Shown piece by piece: positions 50,002 to 56,807 of a stretch of 64,000 nt of DNA. The stretch is from positions 62,001 to 126,000 of the forward strand of contig NZ_SELQ01000002.1 of NCBI RefSeq assembly GCF_004145405.1, written 5' to 3'. Position numbers and translations under genes: made by a program. The first letter of the stretch is position 1; the number at the start of each line of letters is the position of its first letter. The stretch comes from Salipiger sp. IMCC34102 (lineage in GTDB: Bacteria > Pseudomonadota > Alphaproteobacteria > Rhodobacterales > Rhodobacteraceae). Below the pieces are notes generated by a model that was given only the letters and a program-made list of their open reading frames with translations, ran no database searches and was not told the DNA's origin.

Positions 50002-52791
50002 TTATCGCCCCGTCAGCAAGGAGTTGGGATTGCGCTGGATCTGGCGGGCCAGCGTGGTGATGGCATCCGCCGCGGTCTGAAGGTCGCGCAGGGTCTGCTG
50101 CAGTTCCGCATCGACGCGCGATCCGGTGCCGTAGCTGCCGATGGTGGTATTGGCGGTGCCGATCAGCCCGCGCGCCTCGGACGTGAAGGCGGGCAGGGTG
50201 GCGGCGGCCACCTCGATCGCGTCCGCCGCGTCCGACGCCGATTGCAGGGCCGCGTTCACGTTCTCGATCGCGCCGCCTTCGCGCACGTCCGCAAGGATCA
50301 GCTGCAGCTCGTCCAGGGCCGAGGACAACGACGCGGGCAGGGCCTGCGCCGAAGGCGTCCCGGTGATCGCCGAGATGTCGTCGAGCACACCCGTCGCCGC
50401 CGCCGAAAGCGCGTCGAGGTCCATCCGCGCGGCCTCCGCCGAAAGCTGGTTCAATTGCTCGGTGATCGCGGGCAGCTGGGCCGAAGCGGTCTCGATGTTC
50501 TCCGCCGCGGTGGCCGCCGCCGCGATGGCGTTGGTCAACTGGCCGCTGATGTTCTGCGCGGTCAAATCCGACAGGATCTGGCCCGCTTCCCCCGTCACGC
50601 TGCGCAACTCGCCCGGCAGGGCCTGCACGTCACCCGATTCGACCAGCAACCGGACCTCTTCCAGCAGCTGGTTCACGAAGACCGGCACCTCCGCCAGGTC
50701 GTCGTTGGAGGCCACGGCCTCCACGCTGGCGAGGGCCTGGTCGGCCTGGGTCAGCAGCGCCTCGAGCTCCAGCGCGTTGAGCTTCGCCAGCGTCGCCTCG
50801 AGCTGGTCGGAGATCTGCGGCAGGTTCGCCGTGCCGTCCTCGACATTGGTGAGGATCGCACCGGCCTGGCCCACGACGTTGTTGTCCTCGATGCTCTGCA
50901 CGATGCCCAGCAGGCCGCCCGCGGTGTCCTGGACCTGCGCCAGCAGCGCGCTGACCTGCCCCGGAACCGCCTGCACCCCTTCGGAGGCGACGAGCGCCTG
51001 CGCCTCGGCCAGAAGCTGGTTCAGGAAGACCGGCACTTCCGCAAGGTCGTCGTTCGAGGCGACCCCCTCCACCGCGACCAGCGCGGCATTGGCCTGCGCC
51101 ACCAGCGCCTGCAGTTCCAGCTCGTTGACCTTGGCCAGCGTCGCTTCGAGTTCCGTGGTGATCTGCGACAGGTTCTGCGTGCCGCCTTCGACGTTGCTCA
51201 GGATGGTGCCGGTCTGGCCCACGATGTCCGCATCCTCGACGCTCTGGACGACGCCCAGAAGGCCCGCGGCGGTGTCCTGCAGCTGCGCCAGCAGATCGGC
51301 GATCTGCGTGGGCACCTGCTGCACGGGCTCGGAGTCGACGAAATCGCGCACGTCCGCAAGCAGGCCCGCGACCTGTTCGGGGGTGTCCAGCACACCGTCC
51401 GACCGAAGGATCGCGTTGGCGCTGTCCATCACGTCGATCGCCGAGGCCAGCAGATCCTCGATCGGCAGATCGTTGATCCGGGCGAGCACGCCCTGCGCCT
51501 CGTCGGCGACGTCGGTGATCTGTGACGCGGTGCTGGGGATGATCGGGTAGGGCTCCGCCTCGGTGTCGAGCACCACGGGCAGCGCATCCGCGACCTCCAC
51601 CAGTTCGACGATCAGCCCGCCGGACAGGATGTTTCCGGTCGCCAGCCGCGCCCGCAGGCCCTGGTCGACGAAACTGGCAAGCAGGTCGAGCGCGTTCTCC
51701 GGCGTGGCCTCGTCGCCCAGGCCAAGCCGGGCGGGTTCGATCGACAGGATGGTGCGCAGGTCGATCCGGGTGTCCTCGGGCGCCTCGCCCGAGACGACCG
51801 TGGCACCGAGGTCGGTGACCTGGCCGATGCGGATGCCCTGGTAGCGCACGTCCGAGCCCACCGTCAGGCCGCTGACCGACCCGTCGAACAGCACCGCCAC
51901 CTGCAGCTTGGGCGCGCCCGCGTCGTTGAAGAGGCTCGACCGGGCGCTTTCCTCGTCGGTGAACAGATCGAAGATCTGCCCGTCCTCGATCGGCTCCCCG
52001 CCCGAGACGACGGTGTCGAAGGCCACACCGCCCTCGATCAGAGAGGCCAGGGACGAGACGTTCAACGACACGCCGCTTGCGCCAAGGCTCACGCTGAAGC
52101 CCGCGGTGTCCCAGAACCGGGTGGAGGAGGTGATGAGCGCGTCGTAGGGTTCGCGCACGAAGGCGGCCACGGTCACCGATTGCCCGTCATCGGACAGGAC
52201 CGGATCGGACAGGACGCCCACCTCGATCCCCTGGTGCAGGATCGGCGCCCCTGCCGACAGGGCGGTGCCTTCGTCGGTGCGCAGCACCAGCTCGGTGCCG
52301 CGCTGTCCGGGCGGGACCACCGGCGGCGTCTCGAGCCCCTGGAACCGGTCCTGCGGATCGCCCGAAACCTCGTTCCAGTTGCCCTGGATGTAGACCCCCG
52401 ACAGCACCGTATCGAGACCAGAGATCCCGCGCACGCTCACGTCGGGGCGCACCACCCAGAACCGCGCATCCTCGTCCATGTAGGCATGGACCGGCTGATC
52501 GACGCGGGCGTAGACCAGCACGTCCTGCAGGTCGCGCGTGAATTCGACCCGCTCGACCCGGCCCACGACCACGTCGCGGTAGCGGATCTCGGTCTCTCCC
52601 GCGACGATGCCGGAGGCGTTCTCGAAGGTGATCTCGATCTCGACGCCCAGGTCCTGAAAGGACTGCCACGCCACGCCGAGCGAGACCACGAGCGCCAGGA
52701 TCGGCACGAGCCAGACGAAGGACAGCCGCCGCCAGATGCTGGGTTTCGATTGGCGCACGTCCAGGTCCGAGGCTTGGTTCGTCTCACTCAT
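50002..52791 (-). CDS. pqiB: PqiB-like MCE protein with extended repeat-built helical needle
   Basis: PqiB is thought to form a tunnel across the periplasm for lipid movement between membranes. The 929-residue protein has one N-terminal membrane helix (about 22-43). Three MCE (MlaD) domains follow at about 45-145, 155-250 and 290-400, with FENASGIVAGETEIRYRD and VGSDVRYQGIRIGQV. A long alpha-helical C-terminal part follows. Residues 493-608 and 609-724 are tandem 116-residue repeats, 67% identical by count, with weaker copies on both sides. E. coli PqiB is about 546 residues, so the needle here is far longer. The ATG at 52791 overlaps the pqiA2 stop. Confidence 0.9.
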   Translation of the reverse strand: MSETNQASDLDVRQSKPSIWRRLSFVWLVPILALVVSLGVAWQSFQDLGVEIEITFENASGIVAGETEIRYRDVVVGRVERVEFTRDLQDVLVYARVDQPVHAYMDEDARFWVVRPDVSVRGISGLDTVLSGVYIQGNWNEVSGDPQDRFQGLETPPVVPPGQRGTELVLRTDEGTALSAGAPILHQGIEVGVLSDPVLSDDGQSVTVAAFVREPYDALITSSTRFWDTAGFSVSLGASGVSLNVSSLASLIEGGVAFDTVVSGGEPIEDGQIFDLFTDEESARSSLFNDAGAPKLQVAVLFDGSVSGLTVGSDVRYQGIRIGQVTDLGATVVSGEAPEDTRIDLRTILSIEPARLGLGDEATPENALDLLASFVDQGLRARLATGNILSGGLIVELVEVADALPVVLDTEAEPYPIIPSTASQITDVADEAQGVLARINDLPIEDLLASAIDVMDSANAILRSDGVLDTPEQVAGLLADVRDFVDSEPVQQVPTQIADLLAQLQDTAAGLLGVVQSVEDADIVGQTGTILSNVEGGTQNLSQITTELEATLAKVNELELQALVAQANAALVAVEGVASNDDLAEVPVFLNQLLAEAQALVASEGVQAVPGQVSALLAQVQDTAGGLLGIVQSIEDNNVVGQAGAILTNVEDGTANLPQISDQLEATLAKLNALELEALLTQADQALASVEAVASNDDLAEVPVFVNQLLEEVRLLVESGDVQALPGELRSVTGEAGQILSDLTAQNISGQLTNAIAAAATAAENIETASAQLPAITEQLNQLSAEAARMDLDALSAAATGVLDDISAITGTPSAQALPASLSSALDELQLILADVREGGAIENVNAALQSASDAADAIEVAAATLPAFTSEARGLIGTANTTIGSYGTGSRVDAELQQTLRDLQTAADAITTLARQIQRNPNSLLTGR
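50620..51315 (-). repeat. Tandem 348-base repeat inside pqiB
   Basis: Two in-frame 348-base units (51315-50968 and 50967-50620) encode 116-residue modules starting VPTQIADLLAQ and VPGQVSALLAQ. They share LLAQxQDTAxGLLG, LEATLAK and ASNDDLAEVPVF; 78 of 116 residues agree by hand count. They extend the helical needle. Confidence 0.85.
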
Positions 52792-53461
52792 GCGCGGTCG
52801 GTCCTTCTGCATCCCAGATCAGCCGCGGATCGAACGCCATGGCCGAAAGCATCGTGAAAATGACCGACAGCGCGAAGCTCAGCGCCGCGATGCCGGGATT
52901 GATGGTGGCAACGGCCTTCAACTGCACCAGGGCCGAGAGTATGGCAACGACGAAGACGTCGATCATCGACCAGCGGCCGATGAATTCGACCACGTCGTAT
53001 AGCTTGTGACGCCGGTGCGCGTTCGCCGGGCGACCGCGCTGCACGCTGATCGCGAGGTAGGCGATGGCGATGAACTTGCCGACCGGGATCATGACGGAGG
53101 CCGCGAAGACGATCCCCGCGATCCCGTAGTTGCCGTAGTGGATCAGTTCGATCACGCCGCCGACGATGGTCTGCTCGTCGTATTGGAACAGGCTTGCGGT
53201 GATCAGCATCGGGTAGACGTTGGCGGGTATGTAGGCGATCAGCCCCGCGATCAGCCAGGCCCAGACCTTCTGCAGGCTCTGCGTATCGCGCGATCGGATC
53301 GGGCCGTGGCAGCGTTGGCAGCGCACCGCGCGTCCCGCGTTGACCCGCCCGCAGCGACGGCAGGCGACGAGCCCCGCCGCCCGCGCGGTGGTCACCCCCG
53401 GTGGGATGCCGACGGGATCCGCGATCGGGGCGGTGACGGGCGTGTCGGGGGTGGTGCTCAC
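52784..53461 (-). CDS. PqiA-like membrane protein, second half (PqiA2)
   Basis: The 225-residue protein has an N-terminal zinc-ribbon-like pair (CRRCG at about 34 and CQRCHG at about 48). About four membrane helices follow, including LIAGLIAYIPANVYPML and YGIAGIVFAASVMIPVGKF, which is the repeat unit of PqiA. In E. coli two such units are fused in one protein of about 417 residues. Here the first half is the upstream gene. The GTG start at 53461 overlaps its stop (GTGA), so the halves are made together and probably assemble as a heterodimer. It overlaps pqiB by eight bases. Confidence 0.87.
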   Translation of the reverse strand: MSTTPDTPVTAPIADPVGIPPGVTTARAAGLVACRRCGRVNAGRAVRCQRCHGPIRSRDTQSLQKVWAWLIAGLIAYIPANVYPMLITASLFQYDEQTIVGGVIELIHYGNYGIAGIVFAASVMIPVGKFIAIAYLAISVQRGRPANAHRRHKLYDVVEFIGRWSMIDVFVVAILSALVQLKAVATINPGIAALSFALSVIFTMLSAMAFDPRLIWDAEGPTAHE

Positions 53462-54084
53462 ACCGCGCCCTCCCGCTCCAGCGCCTTCCAGATGCTCAAG
53501 CGGCTCATGACGCGGTCGTTGAAGAGCGTAATGATCACCAGCACCACGAAGGCCCAGAACGCCGGACCGATGGTGACCGTGGCCAGACCCACGATCTTGA
53601 CCAGCGCGACCGAGACGCCGACCATGAAGATCTCCGCCATGGCCCAGGGACGCAGCTGCTCGGTCATCGCGAAGGCCACGTGGGCGCCGCGCCGGGGGCG
53701 GTGACCCGTGACCAGCGGACCGATGGCGTAGATCAGCGCCAGCAGGCGGACCATGGGCAGCACGATGATGAAAAGCGCGACCGCCACGGCCAGCGGCACC
53801 CCGCGCCCTTCTGAGAAGGCCGTCACCGCGTTCAGCACCGAGGTCTGGTTCTCGAACCCCATCGCGTCGATGTCGATGAACGGAAAGCTGATCGCCGCCA
53901 CCAGCAGGATCACCCCCGCGATCGACAGGCTGAGAAGCTGCGTCAGCGCCTGCTTGCGCGGGGCGAACAGGACGACGCCGCAGCGCTTGCACCGCGCGAT
54001 GCTGCCGGGCGGCACCGGGGCGTCGATGTGCAGCGTGTCGCAGTGCGGACAGGCGATGAGATCTTCCAGGGGCGGCAGCGGCAT
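53458..54084 (-). CDS. PqiA-like membrane protein, first half (PqiA1)
   Basis: The 208-residue protein starts with a zinc-ribbon-like region, LIACPHCDTLH and ARCKRCG, then about four membrane helices containing LSLSIAGVILLVAAISFPF, VAVALFIIVLPMVRLLALIYA and the PqiA-type PWAMAEIFMVGVSVALVK (a known family signature). I chose the ATG at 54084 because it sits shortly before the first CxxC; an ATG at 54144 would add 20 residues. It is the first gene of the pqiA1-pqiA2-pqiB-pqiC operon and diverges from the fumarylacetoacetate-hydrolase gene across 99 bases. Confidence 0.87.
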   Translation of the reverse strand: MPLPPLEDLIACPHCDTLHIDAPVPPGSIARCKRCGVVLFAPRKQALTQLLSLSIAGVILLVAAISFPFIDIDAMGFENQTSVLNAVTAFSEGRGVPLAVAVALFIIVLPMVRLLALIYAIGPLVTGHRPRRGAHVAFAMTEQLRPWAMAEIFMVGVSVALVKIVGLATVTIGPAFWAFVVLVIITLFNDRVMSRLSIWKALEREGAV

Positions 54085-54183
54085 GATCCCGATGAGTGGA
54101 CGTCTGTCGACGAAAAAGGTGGCACTGGCGGGGCGGTGCTTCATATCCCGAAGCGACACCGACCCTAAACACGAACGATATCC

Positions 54184-54870
54184 ATGCCAAATTATACCTT
54201 TGACGCCCCGACGCAACCGTTCCTGCCCGTGGCGGGGTCAGAGCTCCGTTACCCGGTGCGGCGGATCTTCTGCGTGGGCCGCAACTACGCCGACCACGTG
54301 GCCGAGATGGGCGGCTCGACCGAGCGCGACGCCCCGATCTATTTCACCAAGTCTCCGCACGGGCTGCTGCAATCGGGCGAGGACATGCCCTATCCGCCGG
54401 GCACGCAGGACCTGCACCACGAGATCGAGCTCGTCGTGGCCATCGGGGCCGAGGCCCGCGCCATCGACCGGACCGCCGCACTGCAGGCGGTCTGGGGCTA
54501 CGGGGTCGGCCTCGACATGACGCGGCGCGATCTGCAAGGCGTGGCCAAGAAAGGCGGCCAGCCATGGGATACGGCCAAGGATTTCGACGGCTCCGCCATC
54601 ATCGGCGCGCTCACCCCGGCCGAGCGGTTCCAGCTGACGGAGGAGAAGATCCACCTTTCGGTCAACGACGAGACGCGACAGGACAGCCCGCTCGCCGCCA
54701 TGATCTGGTCGGTCCCCGAGATCGTGGCGAACCTTTCGACCCTCTACACGCTGCGGCCGGGCGATCTGATCATGACCGGCACCCCCGCGGGCGTGGGACC
54801 GGTGAACGTGGGCGACCGGCTCGTGGGCAAGGTCGACCGGCTGGAGCCCGTGACGACGCGCATTGTTTGA
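54184..54870 (+). CDS. Fumarylacetoacetate hydrolase family protein (fumarylpyruvate hydrolase/acylpyruvase type)
   Basis: This 228-residue single-domain member of the FAH fold has the metal-binding HHEIELVVAIG (E-x-E) motif, an upstream VGRNYADHVAEMG and FTKSPHGLLQSGE. The C-terminal RPGDLIMTGTPAGVGPV signature is also present. Short family members such as YcgM/FAHD1 hydrolyse acylpyruvates or decarboxylate oxaloacetate. No adjoining aromatic-degradation gene fixes the substrate. It is a single-gene unit, divergent from the pqi operon. Confidence 0.88.
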   Translation: MPNYTFDAPTQPFLPVAGSELRYPVRRIFCVGRNYADHVAEMGGSTERDAPIYFTKSPHGLLQSGEDMPYPPGTQDLHHEIELVVAIGAEARAIDRTAALQAVWGYGVGLDMTRRDLQGVAKKGGQPWDTAKDFDGSAIIGALTPAERFQLTEEKIHLSVNDETRQDSPLAAMIWSVPEIVANLSTLYTLRPGDLIMTGTPAGVGPVNVGDRLVGKVDRLEPVTTRIV

Positions 54871-54984
54871 GCACTTCTGCGCGGCGCTTCGATTTCCTGA
54901 CGCGCGACCTCGACCTTTCGCGGGGCAGGGCAAGGCGCCTGGGTGCGGGCCCCGCGGCAAGGACACGCGCGCGACGGGCGCCGC

Positions 54985-55623
54985 TCAGGTCTCGGGTGAC
55001 GACAACGTGATCTCGCAGGGCAGGGCGTGGTCGATCACGCGCTGCGCGTTCAGGATGTCGTTGCTCTCGGCCCGTCGGGTCGCGGCGGCGCGGCTGTGGT
55101 TGAGGGCCAGCCACCGATGAATGAGCCGCGCGCGCAACTGGGGCATCGGCACCTCGATCCGGACGGTGAGGTCCCACAGCGGGGCCAGGTACTCCCAGGG
55201 CGGTTCCTCGAACATCAGGTAATTGCCCTCGACGATGACGATGGGGCAGCTCGCCGGCACCGCGATGGCCCCCGCGACGGACAGGTCCCGGGTACGGTCG
55301 AACATAGGGGCGATCACCTCCGCCGGGTCGGACAGGCGCCGCACGAGGTGCAGGAACCCGTCCGCGTCGAAGGTCTCCGGCGCGCCCTTGCGGTGCTGCA
55401 GGTCGCGCGCTTCCAGAACCGCGTTGTCCAGGTGAAACCCGTCCATCGGCACGACGAGGGCGGGGATCTTGCGCAGGTTCAGGCGGCGGCACAACTCCCT
55501 GGCGAGCGTGGTCTTTCCCGACGCCGGCGCCCCGCAGACCGCGACCAGCATTCTGTCCTTGTCCGCCCGCCTGGCGTCGATCTGGTCAAGCAGAAGGTTG
55601 ACCTGGTCGTTCACGTCGATCAC
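54985..55623 (-). CDS. P-loop nucleoside/sugar kinase-like protein (uridine kinase/FrcK type)
   Basis: The 212-residue protein has Walker A VCGAPASGKTTLARELC near residue 25 and the PMDGFHLDN motif that follows it in phosphoribulokinase/uridine-kinase relatives. It also has HRKGAPETFDADGF and the IVIVEGNYLMFEEPPW strand. This pattern matches the nucleoside kinase group that includes fructokinase FrcK and YggC-like proteins; the substrate is not certain. I chose the GTG at 55623 (VIDVNDQ) with AAAAGGCA upstream; the open frame extends 29 codons further without support. It is convergent with the FAH gene and divergent from yihY. Confidence 0.82.
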   Translation of the reverse strand: MIDVNDQVNLLLDQIDARRADKDRMLVAVCGAPASGKTTLARELCRRLNLRKIPALVVPMDGFHLDNAVLEARDLQHRKGAPETFDADGFLHLVRRLSDPAEVIAPMFDRTRDLSVAGAIAVPASCPIVIVEGNYLMFEEPPWEYLAPLWDLTVRIEVPMPQLRARLIHRWLALNHSRAAATRRAESNDILNAQRVIDHALPCEITLSSPET

Positions 55624-55771
55624 GGGCAGTGCCTTTTCGCAGGGAGGGTCAGGGCCGATTAGCGACAAACGGCAGTCACGCGCAAGCGCGTGGGATGACG
55701 GGCAGGCCACATCGCCCGGAATTTACGCATCTTTGCTTGGGCTGCGCCCGCAAACGCCCTACGACTAGTCT

Positions 55772-56641
55772 ATGGCCGATGTCTCGCGCACCTCTGACGA
55801 CACTCCCGGATTGCTGCAGCGTGGCTGGCGGCTGGCGATGGACGTCTGGACCACGGCCGCCGAACGGCACATCACCCTGATCGCGGGCGGCGTCGCCTTC
55901 TTCGGGATCTTCGCGATCTTTCCCGGCATCGCCGCGGTCATCTCGCTCTTCGGACTGATGGCCGACCCCGCGGTGGTGGTCCAGCAACTCGACCTGATGG
56001 AAGAGATCATCCCGCGGGAGACCTATCTTCTGCTCGTGGGCCAGATGGGCCGCCTGCTCGCCGCCCAGACCGAGACGCTGGGCTGGACCTCGATCGTGTC
56101 GCTGGCGCTGGCCGTCTGGGCGGCGCGCCTGGGGGTGGCGGGGCTGATGGATGGTCTCAACGCCATTGCGGGGCGGCGCGCGCGCAACGGCTTCAAGCAG
56201 ATCGTCGTGGCGCTCACGCTGACTGTGCTTCTGGTGGCCCTGTCGCTTGTCGCGCTGATCGCGGTCGTGGTGGCGCCCATCGTCATCGCCTTCGCGCAGC
56301 TGCCCGACGACACCGCCTGGGTGCTCGAGGGGATTCGCTGGGCGGTGGCGCTCTTCGTGCTCTATGCCGCCCTCAGCCTGCTTTACCGATTCGGACCGAA
56401 CCAGCGCGACGCGCGTCTGCGCTGGATGACGGTGGGGGCGGCCACCGCCGTGGTGCTGTGGATCGGCGCCTCGGCCGGGCTGTCCTACTACCTGGGGAAC
56501 TTCACCCGCTACAACGAGGTCTACGGCTCGATCGGGGCCGTCATCGGCATGCTGCTATGGCTGTACCTGACCGCGTTCCTGATTTTGCTGGGCGCCGCCC
56601 TTAATTTGCATGTGCACGGATCCGTCGACGGCGAACACTAA
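55772..56641 (+). CDS. YihY/virulence factor BrkB family membrane protein
   Basis: The 289-residue inner-membrane protein has about six hydrophobic helices. LIAGGVAFFGIFAIFPGIAAVISLFGL (given in part) near residue 36, the WAARLGVAGLMDGLNAIAG segment and a C-terminal YNEVYGSIGAVIGMLLWLYL define the YihY/BrkB family. Its function is uncertain; it was once misannotated as ribonuclease BN. It is monocistronic, with 166 bases separating it from the adhesin gene on the same strand. Confidence 0.9.
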   Translation: MADVSRTSDDTPGLLQRGWRLAMDVWTTAAERHITLIAGGVAFFGIFAIFPGIAAVISLFGLMADPAVVVQQLDLMEEIIPRETYLLLVGQMGRLLAAQTETLGWTSIVSLALAVWAARLGVAGLMDGLNAIAGRRARNGFKQIVVALTLTVLLVALSLVALIAVVVAPIVIAFAQLPDDTAWVLEGIRWAVALFVLYAALSLLYRFGPNQRDARLRWMTVGAATAVVLWIGASAGLSYYLGNFTRYNEVYGSIGAVIGMLLWLYLTAFLILLGAALNLHVHGSVDGEH

Positions 56642-56765
56642 CGCGGAGCGCGCCGTTCGGTTGCGACAAATGTGTCACCCCTTGGGCGAAGATGGGGCGA
56701 CGCCCTGCGGAATGCCTCTGGATTCGGCCCTGGCGCCTCGATAGCTTCAGGGCAATCAAAACCGA

Positions 56766-56785
56766 CATGTCCCTTGATGGACATG
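56766..56785 (+). promoter_or_regulatory. Perfect 7-base palindrome upstream of the adhesin gene
   Basis: CATGTCC-CTTGAT-GGACATG lies 22 bases before the adhesin ATG, ending just before the ribosome-binding site GGCGGAG. It could be an operator or, in RNA, a hairpin near the translation start. No regulator gene is adjacent. Confidence 0.35.
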
Positions 56786-56807
56786 CACATGAGGCGGAGC
56801 AGTTATT

